Shown here: positions 16,820-25,480 of the stretch, one piece after another
How positions within the stretch are numbered: the first letter of the stretch is position 1
Layout: each line of letters begins with the position of its first letter
Assembly: GCA_011391085.1 (NCBI GenBank)
Contig: JAABRD010000020.1
Location: 1 to 64,000 of the forward strand
Length of the DNA stretch: 64,000 nt
Direction: 5' to 3'
Source: Thiotrichaceae bacterium
GTDB taxonomy: Bacteria > Pseudomonadota > Gammaproteobacteria > Beggiatoales > Beggiatoaceae
The notes under the pieces: model-generated
Database searches by the model: none
Seen by the model: only the letters and a program-made list of their open reading frames with translations
Told to the model about the DNA's origin: nothing
Position numbers and translations under genes: made by a program

Positions 16820-19800
16820 CTCCACCTGCGCCTGACACTGCTAATATCAGTTCCGACAAACCGAACGTCTCCCCTAAACAGGATGAGGCCAAACCAGAAA
16901 AAGCTATTGACACCCACACGAACCAAGAGATACCTGCAAAACCAACCAGTCCTCCGACCAAAATCAGTCAGATTTCTTTGCAACCTTCGACCCCCGCGGC
17001 ACCCACGGCGGCAGAACTCAAGAGTAGCTTGGAGTTACTTCAAAAAGCCATCGGCCTTCAGACCATCTATGTCAATCTCTTTGGCGAACGTTACCAGTTA
17101 GCCAGTCAACACCTGAAATTGGCTATTCAGTGGTATGACCAACTCCGCACCAAGTTTGTGCAACGTCAATTGCAAGAAAAGCAAGAGACCATCAATAAGG
17201 CCAAGACCACGCTGGCTAGTATGCAAGATGCGTTGAAGTTTCAACAAAGCGAGTTACCCAATAAAGTAGCCCGTTTGGAAACCACCCAGATGACTGCCGA
17301 GGTGTTGGGAGACCTGTTGGAAAAGGCTGCCTTAGATAAGGATACCGCCGCCATTGAGATAGAGAATCTCAAACTGGAAAGTCAAAACGCCCAAGCCAGT
17401 TTGGACACGCAACAAAAAAATCTGGAGGAACAACGCAAGAAATTAGAAACGTTGCAGAAAACCGCATTGCCTGACCCGGCCCAAATGGAAGTGCAAAACC
17501 AAATCATCGCAGGTCAAACCCAAGAACTGAAATGGCAAGAACAACATCTGGAACTGGATAAACAAAACCTGGATATTCTCAAGCAACGTTTGGAACAAAC
17601 GGACAAACAGTTACAATTGGCCTCCGAATGGCATCAAAAATTGCAGTCCGTGTATCAAACTCGTCAGCAACAGTTCTTAGAAATTCAAGTGCAACAAGAA
17701 CAACAACGGCATTTTACCAATGCCCTGGGGTTACGCAAGCAACTCGAGGAATTACCTGCCACAGCCCCTGCCACGCAACGAGAACTAATCAAACTCCAAT
17801 TGCAAGAAGCCAAAGAACGTGCCGAACAGGTCAAACGGAACTTGCAAGTGAACCACTTGGAAGAACAACTGCAACAATGGCATACGACTAGCCAGCAGAA
17901 AATCGCTGATGCGGGCGTGTATGATACCCTGGAGACCCTGCGCAACTTGCTAATCAAGGTGGACCAGTTGTTTCCAGAATTGCAGCAATTGGAAGACGCG
18001 CTGAAGGGTAAGTTACAAATCTTTGACCAACAGTTAGAAGTGACCCAGAAAAAGGCCGACACGTTGGCCAACGAAGCGTTACAGCACGATACCCAATCTC
18101 AACAGGTGTTGACCAGCCTCACCAGCAGTTTGCGTGGCGAGTTGAACAAAATTCCCACCTTACGCACCAAAGGCGAGGAGTTGAAAAAACAACTGGAGAA
18201 CGCTTACAAAGACAATTTGCACCGCGCCCTGTTTCGAGTCCGGCAATTGCCCAAAGAGGTGGGTGAATGGCAAATTGTGTTTGAAGAAGGTCTCAAACCG
18301 CTTCCCGGCTTGTTCTTCCAACAAGGTCAATTGACTTGGCAAGCCCTGGTGCAAGCCTTCCAATCAACCACTTCTCAAACTTGGTTGCTGTTTAGTATTG
18401 CCACCTGCATTTGGCTATTGTTGTTAGCTGCGGGATTAAGATGGGAGAAACGCAGTGAAATGACCTTGAATGAAGCCAAAAACCGTAGTTTTATAGCGTA
18501 TGCTTCTTTGTTAGGACTGCGTCTGTTAGAGAAAAATGCACTGGGTATTGCGATGCTGGGTCTCGTAATACTCCTCTTCTGGTTAACCAAACCTAGCTGG
18601 TCTAGTACCTTCTTTGTGTTTGCGTTCCTGTTAAGTGGATTAATTATCAAACTGGTCATCAATGCCATTCAACTATTGTTGGCAGAAGACACCGTAAAAT
18701 CCTCTGGACGAGTTCTCTCGTGGCGATTGTATGGCATGGTGATGCTATTAGGTACCCTCGGCCTGTTTACAGCTTTGTTGCATATCGAGACCGAAGGATA
18801 TGTGATAAGAGTACCCTTAACCACTCTTGACATCATCGACTCTCTATTCATGTTAGGTTTATCGGCAACCGTCTTGCCACTCTTACAACTACGTAAAACG
18901 TTGTTGAGTGCCTGGCGAAGTCGCGGTCAATCTTCAGGAGGATTCCTCTTCTCACTGCTAACCTGGTTAGTGCCCTGGTTAATTTTAGCGGTCTCACTAT
19001 TAGGATTAATCGGCTATATCAACTTAGGCTGGAACATGGCCAAACACCTCAGTCTCTTCCTACTGGTCTTAGTCCTCTGGTTAATGGTAGAAGGACTGGC
19101 TACTGATATGATGAACTGGTGGAAACGCTTGGCCACGCAAAGCTATTCACATAGCACCTTATGGACCGACAGTCTCATACCCTTAGTTCACAAAATCTTG
19201 GGATTGATTTTGACTGTTCTGGCCGTCTTGGCCTTCTCCTGGCTAAATGGCTGGTATTCGGACGTGGCTGTGAGACAAACTTTCAGTGTATTCTTTGGTT
19301 ATCCATTGCTGGCTTTGGGGGACCAACAAATTGTGGTAGGTGACATCTTCCTCTCGGTGTTCATTCTATGGATAGTCTTCTGGTTAGGCGGTTGGTCTCG
19401 TCAAGTCAGTTATCAATGGGTTTACCTAAACATCACTGATACTGGCATCCGCCATAGTTTATCTATTTTCACTCAGTATGCGGTGATAGTGATTGGACTA
19501 TTGATTGCTTTAAACATTATCGGCATTGACATCACCACCCTCACCGTCTTTGCGGGCGCAGTCGGCGTCGGCGTCGGCTTTGGTTTACAAAACGTCATTA
19601 ACAACTTTGTCAGTGGTGTGTTACTCCTAGTGGAACGTCCGTTACGCAGTGGTGACATCGTGAATGTCAAATCTCATCAAGGCAAAGTGACCGAAATTGG
19701 GATTCGGTCTTTGACGATTGAAACGGTTGAAGGACCAGAAATCATCGTGCCCAATGCGGAGGTGATTTCTAACATCTTTACGAACTTCACCCGGAATCAT

Positions 19801-20211
19801 CAGTACCAACGCAAGACTTTGTATGTGAATGTCAGTCCCACCGACGACTTAAAATTGGCTTACGACCTTCTCAAAGGGGTTTTGGAAGAGGAACCAGAAA
19901 TCCTCAAACAGCCGGCGTCCAATGTGTACTTGGCTGAATTTACGGACTATTCCGTGAAGTTTCGGCTAGATTACTTTGTCGATATTCGACAGTCCAATTC
20001 GGTGCGAATTGCTTCCAATCTACAGATGAAGATTTGGGAACGTTTCAATCTGGCCGGGTTGCATATTGCTTTTTTTTCACTCAAGGAAGAATCGGAAGCG
20101 GGGAAACAATCTGCCGAAGAGGCGCAAAAAAGGAACGGTCTGAAGATGCAGTCGCAACCACAGGCGGTAGCAGTGATGTTGGCTTTGAAACGTTTTAAAG
20201 GGAGGAAGTAG
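16816..20211 (+). CDS. MscK/KefA-type mechanosensitive channel
   Basis: A 1131-residue protein. Residues 1-70 are a Pro/Thr-rich linker; about 70-500 are a periplasmic-type coiled coil rich in Gln; about 520-900 contain roughly ten membrane segments; about 905-1100 are the MscS core with FAGAVGVGVGFGLQNVINNF (the pore-lining Gly/Ala helix) and VERPLRSGDIV. These channels release solutes on hypo-osmotic shock, and MscK also responds to potassium. The apparent start is GTG 16816 with only a distant AGGAG. The preceding 86-residue fragment in another frame carries the missing signal peptide. A hairpin terminator follows. Confidence 0.9.
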   Translation: MTPPAPDTANISSDKPNVSPKQDEAKPEKAIDTHTNQEIPAKPTSPPTKISQISLQPSTPAAPTAAELKSSLELLQKAIGLQTIYVNLFGERYQLASQHLKLAIQWYDQLRTKFVQRQLQEKQETINKAKTTLASMQDALKFQQSELPNKVARLETTQMTAEVLGDLLEKAALDKDTAAIEIENLKLESQNAQASLDTQQKNLEEQRKKLETLQKTALPDPAQMEVQNQIIAGQTQELKWQEQHLELDKQNLDILKQRLEQTDKQLQLASEWHQKLQSVYQTRQQQFLEIQVQQEQQRHFTNALGLRKQLEELPATAPATQRELIKLQLQEAKERAEQVKRNLQVNHLEEQLQQWHTTSQQKIADAGVYDTLETLRNLLIKVDQLFPELQQLEDALKGKLQIFDQQLEVTQKKADTLANEALQHDTQSQQVLTSLTSSLRGELNKIPTLRTKGEELKKQLENAYKDNLHRALFRVRQLPKEVGEWQIVFEEGLKPLPGLFFQQGQLTWQALVQAFQSTTSQTWLLFSIATCIWLLLLAAGLRWEKRSEMTLNEAKNRSFIAYASLLGLRLLEKNALGIAMLGLVILLFWLTKPSWSSTFFVFAFLLSGLIIKLVINAIQLLLAEDTVKSSGRVLSWRLYGMVMLLGTLGLFTALLHIETEGYVIRVPLTTLDIIDSLFMLGLSATVLPLLQLRKTLLSAWRSRGQSSGGFLFSLLTWLVPWLILAVSLLGLIGYINLGWNMAKHLSLFLLVLVLWLMVEGLATDMMNWWKRLATQSYSHSTLWTDSLIPLVHKILGLILTVLAVLAFSWLNGWYSDVAVRQTFSVFFGYPLLALGDQQIVVGDIFLSVFILWIVFWLGGWSRQVSYQWVYLNITDTGIRHSLSIFTQYAVIVIGLLIALNIIGIDITTLTVFAGAVGVGVGFGLQNVINNFVSGVLLLVERPLRSGDIVNVKSHQGKVTEIGIRSLTIETVEGPEIIVPNAEVISNIFTNFTRNHQYQRKTLYVNVSPTDDLKLAYDLLKGVLEEEPEILKQPASNVYLAEFTDYSVKFRLDYFVDIRQSNSVRIASNLQMKIWERFNLAGLHIAFFSLKEESEAGKQSAEEAQKRNGLKMQSQPQAVAVMLALKRFKGRK

Positions 20212-20237
20212 ATACTACACGGGTTGGTAAAAAAATA

Positions 20238-20272
20238 AAACCTCGTCAGGTTTGAAGATTGACGAGGTTTTT
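20238..20272 (+). terminator. rho-independent terminator after the MscK-type gene
   Basis: AAACCTCGTCA pairs with TGACGAGGTTT across a 13-base loop and is followed by further Ts, 27 bases after the stop. Confidence 0.7.
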
Positions 20273-20575
20273 AGAGGAGAGGTTTTTAGAGAATGGATGG
20301 GCTTTGCCCATTCGTTGTTTGGTTATAGCAAATCAGCGTGATAACTGTTCAAAAATACTAGGTGGTGGAGAAAATTTTAGGAGTAGCGGCCTAACTGGAG
20401 AGGGTTTGCCGGTGTGTTGCCCTGTTACGGAATCGGTTCCTGGCCAATGGCCGATGGCCTTAACGATAATTTTAGTATTGCCCCTGTTTACTTTAATCAA
20501 CCCCACGTAATCCGTTATGTCCACCCCCATGAATCTTGAAATGTTGGTCAATCGATTTACCAACCAGTAATTTTT
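20273..20575. other. 300-bp stretch without a recognisable gene
   Basis: Plus-strand frame 2 from about 20390 reads NWRGFAGVLPCYGIGSWPMA and onward for some 30 further residues, then a stop. It has no start or family I can name. It may be a decayed coding fragment interrupted by the element at 20576. Confidence 0.3.
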
Positions 20576-20839
20576 GGTAGTGATGCACAAGGTAGTGGTA
20601 ACTATCATCAAACCTGACAGGTTTTAAAGATCTGTCAGGTTTAAATCATTCAAACCTGTACTATTTCCTCTGGAGCGCAATAAGAATTATTGCGCCGTTG
20701 CTGCGCAACGCAGGGGGCAATAATTCTTATTGCACTCCAGTGGATAAAGTACAAATTTATGTGAATATTACTATATCATCAAACTTGACAAGCCTCAAAG
20801 ACCTGTCAGGTTTAAATCACTACCTTGTGCATCATTACC
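20576..20839. mobile_element. GGTAGTGATGCA-family element with nested repeats
   Basis: The ends GGTAGTGATGCACAAGGTAG and CTACCTTGTGCATCATTACC are inverted over 22 bases. The flanks TAATTTTT (20568-20575) and CAATTTTT (20840-20847) are an 8-bp duplication with one change. Inside lie two AACCTGACAGGT-type palindromes (20606-20645 and 20778-20818) that frame a left-truncated TATAGT-family element with its CGCAATAATTC hairpin. Confidence 0.85.
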
Positions 20840-20910
20840 CAATTTTTGGGCAAAGTGATTCGTCTCACGTCGGCCCGACAAGCGGTGGTAGAAGAGAAGC
20901 TCGAAGTCAA

Positions 20911-21624
20911 AAAAGCTGGTGGGGTTTATTAACGGAGGGTTGGAGTTTGGCGAATCCTCAAGTACAAGTGTTATTAGAGAAGTTGCAACGAGTGGGAGTG
21001 CCCTTGGATGAGTATGTCAAAGGGCAACTCTTTTATGGTATCAAAACGGGACTCAATGAGGCATTTGTGATTGATGCGAAAACACGAGAGAGGTTGATTG
21101 CCAAAGATCCCAAGAGTACAGAACTGATTAGGCCGTTTTTGTTGGGAAGAGATATTAAACGGTATCAACCGCTGACCTGTCAACAGTTCTTGATTTTTAC
21201 CCGCCAGGGGGTTAATATTGATCAATCTCCCGCTATCAAGCAATATCTGCGGCGTTTCAAGAAGTCGTTAACTCCTAAGCCTAAGCGTTGGCAGGGAGAA
21301 AACTGGCCAGGGCGGAAACCTGGGAGTTATCAGTGGTACTAAATTCAAGATGCCATTGATTATTACCAAGAATTTGAAAAGGGGCGAATTCCCATCAAAC
21401 GGATTGATTTCTATAATCCTATTGACAAAGCCAACCATGACCGAATCGTTCATCTGGTCACTCAAATCCTCGATCCGAATAAACGGCTGGCCACCGCTTT
21501 GGACACTCATAGCAAAACGATGTTGCAACGGCAAATTGAGGCGATTGATGAGGAGATTGACAAGGTGGTTTATGGGGTGTATGAGTTGACGGCAGAGGAG
21601 ATTGAGACAGTAGAGAAACATTAG
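20911..21624 (+). pseudogene. relic of an Eco57I-type (type IIG) restriction-methylation enzyme
   Basis: The reading frame begins EGWSLANPQVQVLLEKLQ and continues EYVKGQLFYGIKTGLNEAFV, GRDIKRYQPLTCQQFL and WPGRKPGSYQWY, the known start of the TaqI-like specificity region in large type IIG enzymes. A TAA at 21340-21342 stands where Glu is usual; the same frame then resumes with QDAIDYYQEFEK, jumps by an internal deletion to RIDFYNPIDKANHDRIVHLV, and ends TAEEIETVEKH at 21624. The methyltransferase half is missing. It is certainly inactive. Confidence 0.85.
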
Positions 21625-21639
21625 TCCTCTGTTTTTCAA

Positions 21640-21706
21640 ACCGTATCATTGTATATTCATTCAAATCTGTACGATTCCCTCTGGAGCACAATAAAAATTA
21701 TTGCGC
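21640..21706. mobile_element. truncated TATAGT-family MITE (left half)
   Basis: TATATTCATTCAAATCTGTAC, then CTCTGGAGCACAATAAAAATTATTGCGC. The right half is missing. Confidence 0.65.
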
Positions 21707-21777
21707 ATCAACAGTTGTGTGACTCAGTGAGTGAGTGTAAGAGAACAGTTGACAAAGTAGTAGTCAGTTGACGTGGG

Positions 21778-21851
21778 GGTAGTGATGAAATGTGGGTGAT
21801 GGAACAGGACTGCCAATCCTGATATTTCTATCACCCAGATTGCATCATTTC
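21778..21851. mobile_element. short GGTAGTGATG-family MITE
   Basis: GGTAGTGATGAAATGTGGGTGAT and ATCACCCAGATTGCATCATTTC, read in fewer than 25-base parts, form a 74-bp copy with an AGGACTGCCAATCCT centre. The right end is diverged and no target duplication is visible. Confidence 0.65.
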
Positions 21852-21867
21852 AAAAAGTGATACAACA

Positions 21868-21900
21868 AGAAACCGAGGCCTTTTAAAGAACTCGGTTTCT
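21868..21900 (-). terminator. AGAAACCGAG hairpin after rpmA
   Basis: AGAAACCGAG pairs with CTCGGTTTCT about 35 bases past the rpmA stop (minus strand). A diverged member of the GAAACT palindrome family that could act as terminator. Confidence 0.45.
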
Positions 21901-21935
21901 ACTGCGAATGACTTACGCAAGCCACCGAAATAAGG

Positions 21936-22226
21936 TTACGACGCCTGGGCCGTCACACCCATTTCGGCAAGCACGGGAAAGACATTGACATATCTGCGAC
22001 TCTTAGGCCCCTTGATGCCAAACTTGACTTTACCATCCGCCGTCGCAAATAGAGTATGGTCTTTACCCACCTCCACGTTGACACCCGCATGAAATTGTGT
22101 GCCCCGTTGACGCACCAAAATATTCCCCGCCAACACTTGCTGACCGTCAAAGCGTTTGACACCTAAACGTTTTGATTGGGATTCACGTCCATTGCGGCTA
22201 CTACCGCCTGCTTTTTTATGTGCCAT
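21936..22226 (-). CDS. rpmA: 50S ribosomal protein L27
   Basis: 96 residues beginning [16 protein letters not shown], the invariant L27 start, with [16 protein letters not shown]27 reaches the peptidyl transferase centre. It lies 25 bases downstream of rplU in the usual rplU-rpmA operon. The C-terminus (EMGVTAQAS) is slightly longer than in E. coli (85 residues). Confidence 0.98.
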   Translation of the reverse strand: MAHKKAGGSSRNGRESQSKRLGVKRFDGQQVLAGNILVRQRGTQFHAGVNVEVGKDHTLFATADGKVKFGIKGPKSRRYVNVFPVLAEMGVTAQAS

Positions 22227-22251
22227 TTTAGGTTACCTCATTTCACAAAAA

Positions 22252-22662
22252 TTATCCGTTTTCTGTCACGGCCCCTGCTGGTGGTGTGATGTCACTGGGC
22301 GAAGCTTCTGTTACCACGTCTGGCACAGGTTTCGCCGCCAGTTTCTGGTTATTCAGAAACAGGCCAGTGATTTTCACTGAAGTCAAATATTGACGATGCC
22401 CCATCTGCTTGCGATGATGTTTCCGGCGTCTCATCTTGATGATTTGAATCTTCTTGCCACGCCCTTGTCCTTGCACCGTTGCTGTCACTCTACTACCCGT
22501 CACCAGAGGAGTACCAATGTTTATATTTTCCCCATCTGATAGTAGTAGCACTTCATTAAAGTCAATGTTATCACCTTCATTAGCAATCAGTTTTTCAACT
22601 TTTAACTGAGTGCCTTCGGTGACTTTATATTGTTTGCCACCAGTTCTAATTACAGCGTACAT
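22252..22662 (-). CDS. rplU: 50S ribosomal protein L21 with C-terminal extension
   Basis: 136 residues. Residues 1-103 are standard L21 ([36 protein letters not shown]). About 33 extra residues follow, Pro/Ala/Thr-rich and acidic ([16 protein letters not shown]), absent from E. coli L21. The start has ACGGAGA upstream and a promoter is visible. It is first gene of the rplU-rpmA operon; obgE, often next, is not seen. Confidence 0.97.
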   Translation of the reverse strand: MYAVIRTGGKQYKVTEGTQLKVEKLIANEGDNIDFNEVLLLSDGENINIGTPLVTGSRVTATVQGQGRGKKIQIIKMRRRKHHRKQMGHRQYLTSVKITGLFLNNQKLAAKPVPDVVTEASPSDITPPAGAVTENG

Positions 22663-22715
22663 GTTTGATAATTCTCCGTCAATTTTCCTGTCTGGAGTAT
22701 GTTTAAAGGAACTGC

Positions 22716-22744
22716 ATTCTAATCAATTTTTTTTGATAAAGCAA
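22716..22744 (-). promoter_or_regulatory. candidate rplU promoter
   Basis: On the minus strand TTGCTT, a 17-base spacer containing eight As, then TAGAAT, 54 bases before the rplU ATG. The spacing is ideal for sigma-70. Confidence 0.6.
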
Positions 22745-23304
22745 GTTATAAAAAATTTTAATCAATAACCACAATTTATAAATTTGTTATATATGAGTAA
22801 AAAGTTATACCAGCTTAATCTTGAAGAAATGTTGGAGTAGAGGCTTTAGCCGCAACGCCATTAAGTTAGGGAATAACCCTCCGAAATTAACCGACAGGTG
22901 GACTAGAGGCTTACGCCTGTGGACATGGAACAGATATTGAAATCACGGTGCCCCACCCACAGGCGTAAGCCTCTACTCCAGCGTGGTGCTGTCAACCCAC
23001 AGGCGTAAGCCTCTACTCCAGCGTTTCGATGGATTCGCGTACTAAAATAGGTATTGCATATAAAGTATTGGTATAAATTTTTAATTATCCGTACAATTAT
23101 GTAGAATAATTTGGTGTGCAACATCATTCCATCTGTGGTCATTTTCGTCTGGTGCGCAATTAGGAATTATTGCGTTTCAGACTAAATCATATAGATTCAT
23201 GCAAACTTGACTCTAAGTACCCGTGCAAAATCTATCTGGTATTTTCGAAATACAAAACTTGAATCTATCCCAAAAATGAAACATGGGGATTGGCATAAAT
23301 ATAA
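22745..23304. repeat. AGGCTTTAGCC / AGGCGTAAGCC repeat region
   Basis: A region without a gene. It holds GGAGTAGAGGCTTTAGCC (22833), GGACTAGAGGCTTACGCC (22901), and two inverted copies of GGCGTAAGCCTCTACTCCAG (22961 and 22999), plus a TGCGCAATTAGGAATTATTG fragment at 23153. The rest is AT-rich and featureless. Confidence 0.7.
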
Positions 23305-23588
23305 TATAGTAATATTCAGATGAAATTGTACTTTATCCACTGGAGCGCAATCAGAATTATTGCGCTGTGCGCCCGCGTAGCGTCGGCGTCTGATTGCGCA
23401 ATAATTCTGATTGCGCTCCAGAGGGAATCGTACACAGGACTTACGCAACCACTTTTGTAAGTCGTTGAGTTGACACCCCCCCTATCCCCCCCGTACACGG
23501 GGGGAATCACTCCCTCCCCGCGTGGGGGGAGGGTTGGGGTGGGGTAACTGCGTAAGTTCTAGTACAATTTAGTTAGAATACTACTATA
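23305..23588. mobile_element. TATAGT-ended MITE interrupted by a second MITE
   Basis: The left end TATAGTAATATTCAGATG and right end TTAGAATACTACTATA belong to one element with the CTGGAGCGCAATCAGAATT hairpin. Its right arm is split by an AGGACTTACGCAA element at 23435-23561, flanked by GTACA on both sides. Confidence 0.88.
23435..23561. mobile_element. AGGACTTACGCAA-family MITE, nested, 5-bp target duplication
   Basis: Ends CAGGACTTACGCAACC and TGCGTAAGTTCTA, interior of C and G runs. The perfect 5-bp duplication GTACA is at 23430-23434 and 23562-23566. Confidence 0.9.
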
Positions 23589-23599
23589 AGAAAGAAGAA

Positions 23600-23800
23600 C
23601 ACCTACCGCCGCCGGCTAAAGCCTCAATGCCATTAAGTTAAGGAAAATCCCGGTGGAGTGGAGGCTTTAGCCGGCCGGCCGTAGGCATCACCCCCCACTC
23701 AAATTGCGGGTCGCCTACCGCCGGCAGGCGTTAGCCTCCACTCCAGCGTACCTTAACTTAATGGCATTGCGGCTAAAGCCTCTACTCCACCTGTGTGGTA
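23600..23800. repeat. AGGCTTTAGCC inverted repeat cluster
   Basis: Arms GCCGGCTAAAGCCTCAATGC and ATGGCATTGCGGCTAAAGCC with GGAGTGGAGGCTTTAGCCGG and GGCGTTAGCCTCCACTCCAG between; CATTAAGTTAAGG and CCTTAACTTAATG also pair. It is a dispersed family (see 54095 and 25228). Confidence 0.75.
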
Positions 23801-23871
23801 GGCCAAAAAACCTTTGCCCTCCTACAATAGCTACCTTATACTTCACTATCTAAAATTGAGAGATAACAACT

Positions 23872-24381
23872 ATGCAAGTATTAATTATTCGACACGCCCC
23901 AGCCGCAGACCGTGAAGAGTTTGCGTTGACGGGGCAATCTGAAGAACTGCGGCCCTTGACCGATAAGGGGCAAATAAAAATGCGAAAAAATGTTCGTGGA
24001 CTGCTTACCACCGTTTCCAAACTCCAGATGATTGCTTGTAGTCCCTTCTTACGTGCCCTACAAACCGCAGATATTTTGGCCCAAGTCTATCCTTATGCCC
24101 ATCGTGACACATTGTCTGCACTTGCCCCGCTGGGTACGATGACGGAAATTTTGGCTTATTTACAAGATCATGCGAACACGACTCACACCATTGCTTTAGT
24201 GGGTCATGAACCTGATTTAGGTCAACTGGCCACTTGGTTATTGACAGGTCATCCTAACTATTGGATGCCTCTGAAAAAAGGGGCCGCTTGCCTGTTGGAA
24301 TTTCCTAACTTAGTAGAAGCTGGTCAAGCCGAATTAGTGTGGTCGTTGACGCCTGGGCAATTGAAGCAGATGACAGAGTGA
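23872..24381 (+). CDS. sixA: phosphohistidine phosphatase SixA
   Basis: A 169-residue histidine phosphatase. The catalytic motif is IIRHAPAAD (residues 5-13, RHA instead of the usual RHG, as in E. coli SixA), with a second His in VGHEPDLGQLATWLL. SixA removes phosphate from HPt domains of histidine kinases and from phosphocarrier NPr. GAGAGA lies upstream of the ATG. It stands alone between repeats. Confidence 0.92.
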   Translation: MQVLIIRHAPAADREEFALTGQSEELRPLTDKGQIKMRKNVRGLLTTVSKLQMIACSPFLRALQTADILAQVYPYAHRDTLSALAPLGTMTEILAYLQDHANTTHTIALVGHEPDLGQLATWLLTGHPNYWMPLKKGAACLLEFPNLVEAGQAELVWSLTPGQLKQMTE

Positions 24382-24410
24382 TTTGAATAGGAGTGGCGCA
24401 AACACTTCAA

Positions 24411-24443
24411 AGAAACTCAGTTTTTTAAAGAAACTGAGTTTCT
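24411..24443 (+). terminator. GAAACTCAGTTTT double palindrome after sixA
   Basis: AGAAACTCAGTTTTTTAAAG followed by AAACTGAGTTTCT, 30 bases after sixA. A repeat-family member with a T-run in the loop; it may terminate sixA. Confidence 0.5.
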
Positions 24444-24472
24444 AGTGGAATAGCCACCGAATACACAGTCAC

Positions 24473-24598
24473 TCAAACTGACTTTGAAATCGTCTCCACC
24501 AACCGATCAATTTCTTGCCATTGATGTCGTTTTTTTGCACAAGGACTTACATTTTGACCTGGTAGCCCCAATAAACTAAACTTAGAAACGAGTCTTCA
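24473..24598 (-). pseudogene. possible decayed C-terminal gene fragment
   Basis: The minus strand reads LVSKFSLLGLPGQNVSPCAK, then KRHQWQEIDRLVETISKSV and a stop. The composition is protein-like and the frame ends cleanly, but there is no start and I cannot name a family. The remainder of 24444-24677 shows nothing else. Confidence 0.3.
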
Positions 24599-24677
24599 CA
24601 CTCATCACACCCAATCACAGTTCAATTAATTGCCTCTCCAACCGACATTTTAAATTCAGCAAACTCCATAGGAAAAC

Positions 24678-25127
24678 ATGATGAAACTTTCCCTCTATTC
24701 TTTTATCGTATGTGTCCCACTGACCCTCCCGGTGACTTACGCCGGCCAAATTAACAATGCTTTATTTGACCAAGGCAAAGCGGTGTATGACAAAGTGTGT
24801 TCGGCTTGTCACAATTACCTGCCTCCCCCCAAAGCCGCGCCTCCGCTTCTCGGTATTTCGGGTCACTATCACCAAGCCTTTGTCGACCCTAACAAAGCCA
24901 TTGCCCATATTGTTGACTATCTAAAACAACCGGCGGCAGAAAAATCCATGCTTCCGCCAATGGCTAGACAACAATGGGGATTGATGGCGCCGTTGTCTCT
25001 ACCTGATGAGGAACTCAAAGCGGTGGCTTATTGGGTTTGGGAAATTTATACAGTGGAATGTAGCAAAGGCGCCGCGGCGCCGTGGGTTTGCCGTAATTCC
25101 CAAGGAAATCCTCCGTTGATGAAATGA
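24678..25127 (+). CDS. periplasmic monoheme cytochrome c with a C-terminal Cys pair
   Basis: 149 residues: a signal peptide (about 1-22, ending TYAG), a heme site CSACH at about residues 41-45, and Met candidates for the distal ligand in KSMLPPMARQQWGLM. Two further Cys (VECSKGAAAPWVCRN) near the end could form a disulfide. Start ATG 24678 or 24681, with AGGA just upstream. Role: small electron carrier, perhaps to a terminal oxidase or from sulfur oxidation; this is inference. Confidence 0.88.
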   Translation: MMKLSLYSFIVCVPLTLPVTYAGQINNALFDQGKAVYDKVCSACHNYLPPPKAAPPLLGISGHYHQAFVDPNKAIAHIVDYLKQPAAEKSMLPPMARQQWGLMAPLSLPDEELKAVAYWVWEIYTVECSKGAAAPWVCRNSQGNPPLMK

Positions 25128-25227
25128 GGTTTGGCGAAGCTTCGCTTTGGATTTCTGGTGATATTTCATTTTCTATTCCACAGAAGCCCAATTGCGAGAA
25201 TTGGAGGCAAAGATTTCGCAGAAATTA

Positions 25228-25453
25228 AGGTGGACTAGAGGCGTTAGCCGGTGACATCGCAGAAATTAAGGTCACGGTGGACTAGAGGCTTTAGCCGGTG
25301 ACATCGCAGAAATTAAGGTCACGGTGGACTAGAGGCTTTAGCCGGTGGTAGGGGCAGAACATAACTCAATTGCCAGGAACAACCCACCGGCTGAAGCCTC
25401 TAGTCCACCGGCTGAAGCCTCTAGTCCACCGGCTGAAGCCTCTAGTCCATCGA
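25228..25453. repeat. 51-bp and 21-bp tandem repeats of the AGGCTTTAGCC family
   Basis: From 25228 a unit of GGTGGACTAGAGGC plus TTTAGCCGGTGACATCGCAG and AAATTAAGGTCAC repeats about three times (period about 51). From 25384 the 21-base unit CCACCGGCTGAAGCCTCTAGT repeats three times in the opposite sense. No spacers, so not CRISPR. Confidence 0.85.
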
Positions 25454-25480
25454 CCAAAATTTCCAGTCCAGTATTTTCTT

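Noticed and set aside
20576-20839. An IS element or transposon with its own transposase
   Set aside because: No open frame of transposase size or DDE/HUH motif was found in any of the repeat-bounded elements.
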